Below are positions 49,301-60,350 of a DNA stretch of 64,000 bases, piece after piece. The notes under the pieces are model-generated. The model ran no database searches. It was not told where the DNA came from and saw only the letters and a list, made by a program, of their open reading frames with translations. Both the position numbers and the translations under genes were made by a program. The DNA lies in NCBI GenBank assembly GCA_964247055.1, contig OZ176055.1, positions 1,612,001 to 1,676,000 of the forward strand, in the 5' to 3' direction. How positions within the stretch are numbered: the stretch's first letter is position 1; every line of letters begins with the position of its first letter. The DNA is from Paragordius varius (taxonomy: Eukaryota > Nematomorpha).

Positions 49301-52300
49301 TCGCAACCCTTCCTCATCTTGCACTTCATACGAGAGTAACCCCCTTCTCTCCAGAATGTGACCTGGCCGCCAGCCTACGGCCATTTCATTTTTAATATAG
49401 ACAGGGTCGTTTTGTTGGAATTCGCGTCTCGGTTCATTTTCGTGCTCTATAAATTCGACAGGGGTTGTTTTTACCCAAGAGATAGGATTGTGTACACGCC
49501 GTTTTAGGAATATGGCGGAAGGCGTTTCTTTTAGCGAAGAATGCATGCTAGTTCGATACGAATAAAGGACCGTGTTGATAGCTTCATATGCATGCATTTG
49601 TTGGGTCTTAGTAGCGGCGTATTTCGTTTTTAATGTCTTTATTACTCTCTCGACTAGACCGTTTGTTTTGGGGTGATAGGGTGCTGCACAGATGTGCTTT
49701 ATATTCATATGATTTAGGAGAGTCGTAAATTCTCTTGAAGTAAAATACGGGGCGTTATCGGTCACAATTTGGCGGGGGAAACCAAATCGTGCGATGTGTT
49801 TCTCCAGGCAATTTAAAACGCTTTGACTCGTTATTGATTTGAGAAGATCTATCTCTACCCACCGTGAGGCGCTATCGATAGTCACTAACCAATAATATCC
49901 GTCCACCGGTCCAGCAACATCTATATGTAACCTTTCCCATGTCAAAGTGTTAAAATTCCATCGATAGGGAAGATTTTCAGGTGCGTTAGGTCGATAGGTT
50001 TGGCAAGCCTCGCACCTTTCCACATAATTCTCTAGATCGATGTCTAATTCGGGCCAAAATACCGAACACCGGGCTTGGGCTTTCATTGTTTTTAGCCCGC
50101 TGTGTCCCGTATGCAAAAGTTTCAATATCGTTTCCTGCATCGCTTGTGGTATCACTAAGCGATCATTCAGGTATAACAGATTATAACAACACTCCAAGTC
50201 ATTTTTATGTTTTAAAAAAGGTTTCAGATCTTCGTCGATCCAACTGTTTGTCCTGAGAGCATTTTTAACTTTTGATAACCGTTGGTCAGTGATCGTTGCC
50301 TCTTCGACCACTTTCTTATTTACATCAAGCGTTTTTAGAGCCAAAAATCGTACCTGCTTGGTCGCCGCGTCATCTTCATCATCTGGTTGGCTATGCTCTA
50401 TGGGAAGTCTCGACAACGCGTCGGCTAAGTTTTCTTCCCCTTTCTTGTAAAATATTTCATACTCGTACCCGATGGTCTTCGATATCCACCTGAGCAGTTT
50501 GCTATTATTAATGTTGTTGATATCTCTCTTCCGCCCAAATAGTGACACCAGCGGTTTATGATCTGTATATATCTCGAAAGGTCTTCCATATATAAAGTAT
50601 TTAAATTTTTCTAGGGCAAACACTATGGCCTTGGCCTCTTTTTCGATCGTGGAATAACCCTTTTCTGCTATTGAACAAGTTCGTGACGCGTAAAAAATTG
50701 GGCGTTTCCCCTGTGGGGTCTTATGAAACAGTATTGCCCCAAACCCCTTGTTGGAAGCATCTGTTTCGATCAACAATGGAAAACGGTCGTTAAATGGCAT
50801 TAAAGCGGGGGGCCTGGTTAGCAAGCTTTTTGCTTTCGCGAATTCACTATCATCTGCCGGGGTCCACCGCCAAGGTGTATTCTTTCCACTTAACTTGTGT
50901 AAGGTTGCTAGGTGTGGGTGACAGTTTGGTATAAACCGCTCATGAAAATTTATTAAGCCTAAGAACGAACGTAGCTCAGTTTTGTTTGTAGGTGTCGGAC
51001 AATTTTTAATGGCCTCTAATTTTTCATTGGACGGCTCAATACCTTGGTCAGAAATCACGTACCCCATGTATTTGACTCGTGAGATACCAATTTGCAATTT
51101 GTCTCGGCGCAATCGTAATCCCGCCTCTTGTAACCTTCTAAATACTTCCCTTAATCTTTGATCATGTTCCTCCCTGGTAGCTCCGGAAATTAAGACATCA
51201 TCCAGGTACACACAAATACCAGGTATGTCCTTTAAAAGATTGTCCATGCATCTTTGAAAGATCATAGGTGCTGAAGTTAATCCGAATGGAAGTCGCTGGT
51301 AAGCATAAAACCCTTTGTGAGTTGTGATGGTCACTAGCGTCTGTGACGCCCGGTCTATCGGAAATTGTAAGTAAGCATCTTTCAGGTCTAAAGTGGAAAA
51401 AATTATCCCATTTGCCACTTTGGTGGCCAACTCGTCAAAAGTAGGTATCAGATGAGAATCTTTTGCTAAATAACGGTTGATACTAATTCGGAAATCGGCA
51501 CAAATCCTAATTTCTCCATTTCCTTTAACTATATTTACTGTGGGAGAGGCCCATGTTATTGGGGTTTGGGTCGGATCGATAGGTCGGAGTATTTTGAGTT
51601 TGACTAATCTATCAATTTCATTTTCTACTAAAGGTTTTAGAGTTAAAGGTACCCTACGACAAGGAAAAACTTTAGGTTTGGCCCCGGGGTCGATAAATAA
51701 TTTTATTGGGGGCCCGTTGAAAGTACCTAACTCGTCTGAAAACAATTTGTCAAAATAATCAAATAACATTTTATTATTAGGTGCTTGCGTATGTAAAACT
51801 GAAAAAACATTTTTTGGGAATTCTAACCGAAACGCCCGCATCCAATTCATCCCGAACACGGCTGGCGGGTTAGTTTGCGTCACCACGCAGGGCAGGCACT
51901 TCTCCTCTTCGTTCAAAACCACTGAAATCATCGATTTTCCGAGTACTTCTATCGGGCCATCATTGTAGGTTCGCAAATTTGGAGCTGGGAGCAAACGAGG
52001 TCGACCAATATTTACCCAAGTGCGCTTGCCAATAACGGATACCTCGGCGCCCGTATCGTAGATAAACGTTGTTGGTATATTATTTATTAATACCTGAATC
52101 CGGGGGGTGTTGTTTGGGCTAGTCATGGTGCGGATTGACGGCCGTCGGAACGTTGCCTTGCATACTGTGCTGAAATGATTCCATTTGTCGCAATTGAAAC
52201 ACCGTTTTCCTTTTGCCGGACAGGTGGCGGAACCATGTCGATACCCACAATTACTACATAGCTTTCGGATTATTTGATTGATTGTATTATTATCATTAAC

Positions 52301-55300
52301 AACTGGTTGAATACTTGAAGGAAGTTCACTGGTATTATTATTGTTCATATCATTATTATCTCTGATGTTGTGAACCTTTTTATCTTCTAATTCATAGGAA
52401 TAAGCGATGTCTACAATCGCTTGAAGGGTTACCGGACCCCCGTCCTTTTTGCCATCTGGATATTTGGATTGAATTTCGCGTTCTACTCTGGGATTTTCAA
52501 GACCTACCAGGAATAAATCGCGTAATTTTGACTGAATATCCCCTTCAAATTTCCCGGCTTCACACTTTGCTTTCAGACGTTCCAGGAAATCCATGACTGA
52601 TTCATCTGGCATTTTTTTTAATCGGTAGAATTCAACTCGATTTAACCATAGGCTGCTGATTGGTGAATATATCTGAGTGGCCAAGGTTGCAATTTCCTCC
52701 CATTCCATGTCATCTATGAGTTTCGGAAATGCTAACGTTTCAATTTTCATTATTACTTGAATACCGCCGAAAGCGAGAAAAGTGCGTTTCATTGTGGTGT
52801 CATTGGATTCGATATTTTTGGAATTTAAGACTCTCCTGATGTGACGTATATATTGCGTAAAATTCATCGGTTCCTTAAAAGGCTCCAAAATCAGTTTTGA
52901 AATGTCCAACGCTTGGCTCATTGAAAGAATACGGCACCAATTGTGAGGTTTATTTATTCACGTATAGCAGTATGGTATAATAAAATAGAGTTGAGAGATA
53001 AAAAGAAAAACCAAATAAAAATAGTGAGTTGCTATTATATCACAAGTTCATTTTTATGTGTGCATGCCTTATTTGCGTAGACGTTACACAATGGTTATTC
53101 TCAACAACAGATAAGCTTTAACACGAAATATATATATAATATTCAAATACAAAATAACTGATGCAACATGAATTGAGTGTGTTAACAAAATAGAATATTA
53201 TAACCTTACACCAATAATGCGCGATTCAGAATGATATGCTAAATTATGACATCAAAAAGTTTTTTTCAGAAAAATGATATTCATTTAATTTATAGCAAAA
53301 TTTGTTCAAGCAAGTTAAATATTTTTTGAAGCAGGATAACGGTATGAAAACACTTTATAATTAAAAAAATTTTTAAGTTCTATGTACATTTTCATTATAA
53401 TAAATGTATTTGAGTTTAAACCATAAATTCATGCTCAACAACTTATATTTAACTTTTATTTGTATAGAAATAGTTTTTATTAAAAATCTGAGGAGATAGA
53501 AATGTTCAGCATCCTCAAATGATATAGAAAAAGTATCAATATCCTAAAGTGCTATACCGTTTCCACCATGTTTCAAAGTACCATACTTCACCAAAATTTT
53601 GCAATAAATTAAATTTTTAGACATAATATCCATTTTTTTGAAACAAAACTTTAGTAAAAATGAATATTTAGCACACACAGTTAAAATTTAAATCGCGAAA
53701 TATAAGAATTTTTAAATAGATTTATGCCCCTTTTAAACGGGTCATTGGGATTTTCGGATCCCACATCTAAATGTTTATAAATATTTTTTGTTTTCCAACA
53801 AAATAATGATATTTTTCGGATTGACCATTTTCATTAGATTTTATTTATCATCTTGCGATTTCCGTTATGAGGCAATTACCATAAAAGTGTAAATATTTTT
53901 CTTATACTCGTAAGACCCGAAACCAAAAGCCCCATGAGGATTGTATTGCAATTCCATTAGAAAAATACATATTTTATCATCACGATTTTGAGTGCATTGT
54001 TATTAATATTATTAAAAAAACAAAATTCAAACTTGTATAATTTATATAAAAGATCGCAAACATTTCAATCCGAATACCTTGTGGCATATAGCCCTTATCG
54101 TAACGGAAAATGGATGGGTCATTTAGCACATGATTCATTTAACATAAAAGATGTTGAAGGACGCAATCATAAAGTTAACTCAAAACTTTGCAAATATATA
54201 TATATATTACTAAAAAAATTATATTTCAGATGTTTAAACCATATCATATATAATTATTATTTTCAGTAAATTTTTAGACTAAGTATTCTGCAACTTAAAT
54301 AGATATTAGCTTTAGGGAAAGATAATGTTAAGATTATTAAATAAAAAAATCGGTTATCTCGAATTAGTGTTTAAATGTTATTAGTATCATTTTTATCGTT
54401 AATATTTTAATATAGCATATGAAACGGCTTAAAAAATTTATGTTTGATAAAATATACTTTAATCTCCAAATAAAAATATTGTACATATTGCAGTATATAA
54501 TTATATTTTCAGGTGAACATACAATTCATCTGTATGGAAAAATCGATAAATGTTTTCCCAAACAACGGTGATTTTTGGCAAGGGATTTTAGGTTTATCGC
54601 TGAGAGATTCGGTCCAAGTAATATTATATTTCTTCAAATTTTATTATCGTAAAACAAATTTTTGTCACAAAAATCGATTTTAAATACAGTTAGAATTGAA
54701 ATTATGCAGAAGTATTTAAATTAAAAGACAACCACCATATTTTTAAAACCTTGATTTTTTTTTATAACTCATCGTTTGGGGTGTTGCAAAATAGCGAGTA
54801 GAGATTTAAATTGGTAATATATTATTCATATAATTTAACATTGTAATTATATAGTTTATGTTAATATCAAGGTAATGTATAGCAGCCTTTTAAAAAAATA
54901 TTTGTCTTTATATTTTTACATTTCTGTATAATTTCAATTATTTACTGTGTTTATTTTAAAAAAATGTAATTTTACAGTAAAAATTGAAATATTATACGGA
55001 CAAAACGTAAAAATATAAAGACAATCGTTATTTATTAAATAAATTTAAACTATACTTTTTTATACCAAAGTTGCCATAAAATATATATATATATACAATT
55101 GTAAAATTTATGATAATGTTGCGATTTACATTTTCATAAAAGAAAATATTAAAATGTATGACTGGTTGTCTTTTAGAAAAAAATATTTGTCCTTATATTT
55201 TTATGTTTTTGTCCGTATAATATTAATTTTACTGTACATAAATATTTTTAACTACCTACACAGTGTACAAAATCGGGGATCATACATCTTGATGTAAATT

Positions 55301-58300
55301 GATTCTGAAAGATAAATGTATCAGGACTATTATGGTTTTTTGGTTTTGGCCCTTAAGAGTCATTTAACAAAGTTATTTACACTTTTGTGATAACATATTA
55401 GAAAATGGCAAAATTTGAATACATTTGTAAAAAATTTTTTTGATAATGCTTTATTCCAAATTTCTATTGAAATATATTATAAACTACAATAAAAAGCTAA
55501 ACAATATTTTTATAATATCTTAATCCAAATTTTTGTTCTTTTAAAACAGGCTAGTACTTTTGAATAAACACAAAAATGCCTGAATTTCTGAGAAATTTTA
55601 TTAAATATATGCTAAATTTTGACATAAAAAAATATTTTTTAAAAAATCTTACTTGTAAATTCAATTTTAGCAAATTTTTGTTGAAGCGTACTATTTAGGC
55701 GTGATAGAAATGGTATCAAAATGGTTTTTTAGAAATTGTAAAAAGACTTTTGCTGTATAATAATGATGCTGAACATGTATATCGCGGAATTTTAATTTAA
55801 AGGTTCGTTTACTATCAAATTTTGGTGAATTATATAAAAACACAATTTAAGACAAACAAATATTTTATTCAAAACTCTGAGGTGATAGAAATGTTCAACA
55901 ATATAAAATTATATAGAAATAGTGTTTTTATAATATCTAAAAGCGTTTTTATATCGTTTTCATCATGCCTAAAAAGGATAAGGTACGCTTCACCCAAATT
56001 TTGCTAAAAATTAAATTTTTGTAAAAAGTATGCTGTTTTAAAAAAAATATTTTGTTTTAGAAGTCAAAATTTACATATATTTAAAAGTTTTGTAGCGCGA
56101 TCCCGGCATTTTTAGAAGAGCAAAAAAAACTTGGGATTTTTGGAGCCATTCATAAATTAAGATATTATATTTTTTTATAAGTAATTCATTATATATTTTT
56201 ATGATATTTTTTGGAATGATGTTAGATTTTATAAAAAAAATTCATTGCAAAAAATGTGCTCAAATTTTGCCATTTTCAGATATGGAGGACTTGCCACAAA
56301 AATGTAAATAACTTTCTTATATCACTCGTAAGCCCCAAAACCAAAAGCGCCATGAGATTTGATACTTTTTTATCGGAATATATATATTTCATCATGATTT
56401 TTTATTAGCCAGATACTGTTTCTTACAGAACATTCCAAGAAATAATTGAATTGGAATTTTTTCAAAGTCGCAAAAGTTCATCATTCATAATTAATTTGGA
56501 TAGTAGTGATCCTTCATTGGTAAAATATTGTTATTATCATTAAATTTATTTATATTTTCAAGCGACTTTAATAGTATATACCCTTGAACAATTAAAATTC
56601 ACTCTAAAAAAATTATGTGCTTTCGGGATATTAATATATTTGAACAGAAACCGTTTTTAAAATGTGTTCAAACTGTTAAATATATGTTTTTTGATTTTCA
56701 ACTATTTTATTAATATTGTTTTTTATTATTAAGTTTAACAAGAATACACTATTTTTAGCCTGTTCATTTATGCAGTAAAAGTTGGAATTATACGGGCAAA
56801 ACGTAAATATATAAAGACAAATTTTTTTCCAAAACCGACCATACTCTTTTAAAGCTTAATTTTCCCCATATAATTTTGTTACAATTGTAAATTATATGTT
56901 AATTTTGTAATCAATTTACAATACTACTTCATACTTTGCAATTTTTGAACACGAGCTATAATTAAAAAAATTAAGTTGTAAAAATTGTGCGTGTATTTTA
57001 GAGACAAATATTTGTTTTATAATTTTACGTTTTGTCTGTATAACTTCAATTTTTACTGTATTTTTATGCGATTCAAATATAAATAAGGCCAAAATAACGC
57101 TATCTGAAAACGACCATATTTAATATTAAAAGACCAAAAAATAATGTAAAGTGTCATTTGAAATTTTGACGCTGAGTGTCTTGTGGTTCATTAAATCAAC
57201 AAATCACAAATTATATAAAATAAATTACTTTTTTGCGTTTTTTTTATTAAAAAACAACCATTTTTCATCCAAATGCAACATTTTCTTATGTGTTTTTGCA
57301 TAAAAAAATGTCGTGTTTGGTCAAAATAATTCTGCATTTGCTTGAAAAAATGTTGCTTTTGACTAAAAAATAGTATATATATCAGATTATCTATCCGAAT
57401 ATCCCATCGTCATCCTTCCCATACAACTCTGTTTTTACACTTATGGGACAAATTGATACAATAAAAAATGCATATCAAGTTTCCTTACATCGCAAAAAAT
57501 GGTTTTATGAACCTCATCTTCATTCAATTATGCTTGATCCCATCAAACAATCCTTGATTCATGATTGTAGATATATGTCACTATATGATGTCAGCATAGA
57601 TACAGGGAAAAGAGATTTAAGCCTCCCTGCCGATATCTATGAACGCTTTCTAGATTTCCTTTCAAGTGCCATGTCTAAGGTTTTTTAATTATGACTGCAT
57701 TTGTTAATATTATATCACTTTAGGTTTAATTTTGGGGTATTTTTGAATTATTATTTATATAATTAATCATAGCTTGTTCGTAAAATTTGGAAAACGCTAT
57801 GAGAAATAAAGGCAAAATTAAAATGTGCCATGATTGTGCATTGGAAAAATTTTTTTAATATGGAGCAATGGTTAGAAATAAAATGATTAAAACATACAAT
57901 CTAACTTTAATTTTAAAATGTTACAAAAAGCATTTTTGTGGTTGTGTTTTTTATTAATGTTAAAATTATCGCATTAGATCGGACAATAAAAATTGATCTC
58001 TGGAATTTTTTAAAATTAACTGCAAAATATTAAGAGTAGAGCTTAAAAATTTTGGTTTTCAAACTAATAAACGGACTCCAAAATTTGATATATGAGATCC
58101 AAACATAAACAATGAGTGGTAAAACTCAAAGTAGCAGGCTGTCGTCCTGGATATCCTTAAGTTAACAATTAAAAACTTGGCTGACCTTTATATAATTCCA
58201 AATTTTTAGGATCCCGCTAAAAATATATTTTATTCAATATATCAAAATAATTTTTAGACCAATTTGATCGAACTAACACCCTATGATAGTCAAGCTCGTA

Positions 58301-60350
58301 TCACTGAAAACCACCCATACATCGTATGCTGTAATCCCAATTTTTTTCCTGCTCATTATGCAAAAAGGGAAATGCAATGTTTGACAAAAATGAACCATAT
58401 TTTACCAACAATTAATATGAAATTTATAAATTACAACTTGCCCAATCAAACATTTAGCTTAAAAATTCGGGCTGCCGATTATTTCACATTTCATAACCAC
58501 ACAAAAGACGAATTGGCTTCCCATTTGAAGTGGGAAATATTAACGGCACATCGTAAACAATGGAATAACCTTGTATGTCACAAAATATTGATTACCAAAT
58601 CCACAAGACAAAGTATTAATTAAACTATTTTATATTTTAGCCGTTTAATTTGGGTTTACGAAACACATTGTGATTGAATACACATTAGATTTTTCATTAA
58701 ATATTGCCAAGAAGTATTTACAGTAAAAAAATTATTAAAACAAATAATTTTTTATATGCACCATTTTTAAGCCAATCACATTATTTTTAACTAATAAAAA
58801 ATTTTTACACACAGACTTCAATTGAATTTGTTTTTTATTCGAAACTAAAATCCGGCCTAGAATTTTTCAATGTTTATAAATTTTATGAGCATAATAATTG
58901 TATCAATCGATGATTAAATTCATGCTTAATATGAATAAGATTGATGGCATATATGGTAAATTTTCCCATATTTCACCCTTCGAAATGGTAAAACCGCTGG
59001 TTTCAAAATTTTAAGACATTTAAAATACAAAAATCTAGAATCGTAACCGGAATATATATATAAATCATTTGGAAATAATAAATTTGGGCACTAAATTCAG
59101 TCATAATGCCCTTTAATTTTAAATAAAAATAAACATCTTAATATTTTTTATGTTTCATTATCTTATCCAAATGGTACTTAGGTATTACAATGGGAACTAT
59201 GGTGTTTCAAAATTTAATAATTTCAATTGATCCTTACAATAAGATTTCCCTTTTCTCAGAGGCTCTTGAACAGGATAATAAATTAACACATGATAATTTG
59301 ACATATACATCAAGTAAATAAGTATCTTACAGTCATGTATCCTTTATTTTATCCAAAATTTATTTTTCGTTTGGGTATAAATATAAATATTTGGCAAAGA
59401 ATGGAAAAATTAAGAGCTCTTTAGTATTAACAATATCATATTCATCAAAGAAGTAAAAGAAGTGTGGGGGAAGGGCTGTTTGATTTAAAATAAAAAATAT
59501 TTCGAAAAAATTATATTAAAATTTGCTAAAAAATTAACAAATATTACCATTCCCCTTTAACAATATTTTAAGATTAAGGGTTGGTTGTTATATTTTCATT
59601 TTTTTACAAAAGATATCCGACGCCCTTCCCCCAAACTTCTTTGATTTTATAAATATGATATGGTTAATACCATTAGGCTCTTTTCTTTAACAAATAAAAA
59701 TATAATTTTTATATTCTTTGATGAATATATTGTTAATACCATAGAGCTCTTGTTTTTTCCATTCTTTGCCAAATATTTATACCCAGAAAGAAAATAAATT
59801 TTAATAAAATAAAGGATACATGACTGTAATACATATTTTATTGTTACTGGCTACGGACACTAAGATATATCAATTCGATATATTATAATTATTATTTAAT
59901 AGATATGTGTTTATAAATTTAGCAACATATTTTGATATACTAAACACTTAACAATAATAAATGGAAAGACACGCGTATATATCATTTTTGAAATATATTT
60001 TGTAAGTTTAATTAAAAATATCCAATTTATAAACTTTCCCTCAAAATAAAAAATTAAAAATGAAAATGAGTTTATGTGTGTGTATTATAACTAGTAAAAA
60101 AAACTAATCATACTAAAAACGAACTTTGAACGATATTTAAAAATCTTTGATTTTATTGATTCAAATCTTTTTATTCCAAAAAATCTTAGATTTAGAAGAA
60201 ATGTGTCGCGCTACTCTAAATGACTTTTCCAGGAGTCATCGATGGTTAACGGTTGCATATGTCTTAAGTACTTTTGCTATGATTATGTTTTTAACAGTGG
60301 CTACCACTTCCCAATGCCAAAGAATAATGACCACTTATCATGCAATTTAA
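46363..60350 (+). CDS. BACE-like (memapsin) membrane aspartic protease, 9 exons
   Basis: Exons: 46363-46596, 48178-48266, 54053-54173, 54513-54617, 56409-56519, 57386-57679, 58258-58552, 59182-59313, 60190-60350. Phases agree and the product is 513 residues, close to BACE's usual 500. A signal peptide (PIVSLVFFTISLKYFLSVSS) follows an upstream in-frame stop. Family landmarks: GFWITIFVGTPPQK; first active site LIDTANSNF (D84); flap YSPYRNGKWMGHL (Tyr123); FWQGILGLSLRDSV; second site SIDTGKRDLSLP (D292); NIP/FP-type NHILPTINMKF with LPNQTFSLKI; ITMGTMVFQNLIISID; a membrane segment at about 479-498 (WLTVAYVLSTFAMIMFLTVA); and a tail of only about 13 residues. It should cleave membrane-protein ectodomains in the secretory or endosomal lumen. 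Two oddities stand out. The first triplet is DTA, where pepsins keep DTG or DSG. The tail also lacks a dileucine sorting signal. Confidence 0.88.
46779..47000. mobile_element. MITE-B copy, diverged, BACE intron 1
   Basis: It starts cagaaataaaattatgcgaa and ends ttgttttcacattttactg. The inner agacaaccatactatttaaa matches the family. Confidence 0.6.
47001..48177. other. Remainder of BACE intron 1
   Basis: Mostly AT-rich. A somewhat GC-richer patch at about 47630-47800 (tttggcaccggtgagc, gtggtcgggacacacc) has no open frame, and I could not match it to any element here. Confidence 0.3.
48681..48949 (-). repeat. 3' LTR of the gypsy element
   Basis: 269 bp, identical by eye to 52942-53210. It begins tgtgaggtttatttattcac and ends aaccttaca on the plus strand. 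Confidence 0.95.
49001..52921 (-). CDS. Gag-Pol polyprotein of the gypsy element
   Basis: A single frame of 1306 residues starting about 20 bases after the 5' LTR. Order: gag-like region; two CCHC-type zinc knuckles near residues 220-255; aspartic protease; reverse transcriptase with YLDD; RNase H (ETDASNKGFGAIL); integrase with an HHCC zinc finger and a DDE core (IDVAGPVDGYYWLVTID, VTDNAPYF, NGLVERVIKTLK); a GPY/F-like C-terminal module; and a ...RKRKHADQLRHR end. Gag and Pol share one frame and there is no envelope frame. The integrase style fits the Mag (K02A2.6-like) branch, an inference from motif style only. The frame appears intact. Confidence 0.93.
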   Translation of the reverse strand: MSQALDISKLILEPFKEPMNFTQYIRHIRRVLNSKNIESNDTTMKRTFLAFGGIQVIMKIETLAFPKLIDDMEWEEIATLATQIYSPISSLWLNRVEFYRLKKMPDESVMDFLERLKAKCEAGKFEGDIQSKLRDLFLVGLENPRVEREIQSKYPDGKKDGGPVTLQAIVDIAYSYELEDKKVHNIRDNNDMNNNNTSELPSSIQPVVNDNNTINQIIRKLCSNCGYRHGSATCPAKGKRCFNCDKWNHFSTVCKATFRRPSIRTMTSPNNTPRIQVLINNIPTTFIYDTGAEVSVIGKRTWVNIGRPRLLPAPNLRTYNDGPIEVLGKSMISVVLNEEEKCLPCVVTQTNPPAVFGMNWMRAFRLEFPKNVFSVLHTQAPNNKMLFDYFDKLFSDELGTFNGPPIKLFIDPGAKPKVFPCRRVPLTLKPLVENEIDRLVKLKILRPIDPTQTPITWASPTVNIVKGNGEIRICADFRISINRYLAKDSHLIPTFDELATKVANGIIFSTLDLKDAYLQFPIDRASQTLVTITTHKGFYAYQRLPFGLTSAPMIFQRCMDNLLKDIPGICVYLDDVLISGATREEHDQRLREVFRRLQEAGLRLRRDKLQIGISRVKYMGYVISDQGIEPSNEKLEAIKNCPTPTNKTELRSFLGLINFHERFIPNCHPHLATLHKLSGKNTPWRWTPADDSEFAKAKSLLTRPPALMPFNDRFPLLIETDASNKGFGAILFHKTPQGKRPIFYASRTCSIAEKGYSTIEKEAKAIVFALEKFKYFIYGRPFEIYTDHKPLVSLFGRKRDINNINNSKLLRWISKTIGYEYEIFYKKGEENLADALSRLPIEHSQPDDEDDAATKQVRFLALKTLDVNKKVVEEATITDQRLSKVKNALRTNSWIDEDLKPFLKHKNDLECCYNLLYLNDRLVIPQAMQETILKLLHTGHSGLKTMKAQARCSVFWPELDIDLENYVERCEACQTYRPNAPENLPYRWNFNTLTWERLHIDVAGPVDGYYWLVTIDSASRWVEIDLLKSITSQSVLNCLEKHIARFGFPRQIVTDNAPYFTSREFTTLLNHMNIKHICAAPYHPKTNGLVERVIKTLKTKYAATKTQQMHAYEAINTVLYSYRTSMHSSLKETPSAIFLKRRVHNPISWVKTTPVEFIEHENEPRREFQQNDPVYIKNEMAVGWRPGHILERRGLLSYEVQDEEGLRKRKHADQLRHRSGGNSYESNPLIEQSVPGHVEAPSEQTFHPTSESQIAHAPSPATSWQDVAPESLTPVEATPDVVKEVSDLPERRYPLRRRQPPDRLNL
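52942..53210 (-). repeat. 5' LTR of the gypsy element
   Basis: 269 bp, same sequence as 48681-48949. It is followed on the plus strand by the second CCAAT. Confidence 0.95.
54687..54949. mobile_element. MITE-B copy, BACE intron 4
   Basis: TA-flanked at the left. It starts cagttagaattgaaattatg and ends taatttcaattatttactg. It is almost directly followed by another copy. Confidence 0.75.
54975..55234. mobile_element. MITE-B copy, BACE intron 4
   Basis: It begins cagtaaaaattgaaatatta and ends gtccgtataatattaattttactg, with a TA on each side. It is 25 bases from the previous copy. Confidence 0.8.
55258..56400. repeat. Fold-back palindromic repeat, copy 8, abutting BACE exon 5
   Basis: The left terminus is acacagtgtacaaaatcgggg. 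The left arm reads ggttttttggttttggccc, acacttttgtgataa and tttttgttgaagcgtacta. The right arm mirrors it with gatcccggcatttttagaag and gacttgccacaaaaatgtaa and ends ccaaaagcgccatgag, then ttcatcatgattttttat. The acceptor of exon 5 (56407-56408) follows at once. Confidence 0.75.
56572..56645. mobile_element. MITE-A fragment, BACE intron 5
   Basis: Only the left part is kept: acccttgaacaattaaaattc, then the tatgtgctttcgggatatta stretch. The outer terminus and right half are missing. Confidence 0.5.
56773..57058. mobile_element. MITE-B copy, BACE intron 5
   Basis: It starts cagtaaaagttggaattata and ends ataacttcaatttttactg followed by TA. The inner gggcaaaacgtaaatata and ttttacgttttgtctgta are inverted. 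Confidence 0.8.
59330..59826. mobile_element. MITE-C, full copy, BACE intron 8
   Basis: The TA-flanked termini cagtcatgtatcctttatttt and aaataaaggatacatgactg are inverted repeats. The inverted stretch extends inward through gtataaatataaatatttggc, gaatggaaaaattaagagctc and their counterparts. It begins 16 bases after the exon 8 donor. Its length is 497 bp, with no open frame. Confidence 0.8.

Larger units (their letters stand above)
48681..53210 (-). mobile_element. Ty3/gypsy LTR retrotransposon, looks whole
   Basis: A 4530-bp element in minus orientation. The 269-bp LTRs (48681-48949 and 52942-53210) read as identical, with TG...CA ends. The 5-bp target duplication CCAAT lies at 48676-48680 and 53211-53215. 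A primer-binding-site-like TGGTGCCG follows the 5' LTR by two bases, and a purine tract (AGGGGGAGAG) lies just before the 3' LTR. One uninterrupted gag-pol frame fills the interior, with no breaks seen. LTR identity implies a very recent insertion. It is much GC-richer than its surroundings. It lies in BACE intron 2, antisense to the gene. Confidence 0.95.
48344..53960. repeat. Fold-back palindromic repeat, copy 7, split by the gypsy element
   Basis: The left part, 48344-48680, reads ttgtgcataaaatcaaggg, ggtgctttggttttggtta and aaacgcaaaaatgccaat. The rest resumes at 53211 with ccaataatgcgcgattcag and ends in the mirrored ccgaaaccaaaagcccca. Removing 48681-53215 restores the continuity seen in other copies. 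The palindrome itself is in BACE intron 2. Confidence 0.75.

Noticed and set aside
49147-51758. Plus-strand open frames across the gypsy element
   Set aside because: They are antisense shadows of the gag-pol frame, which carries all recognisable domains.
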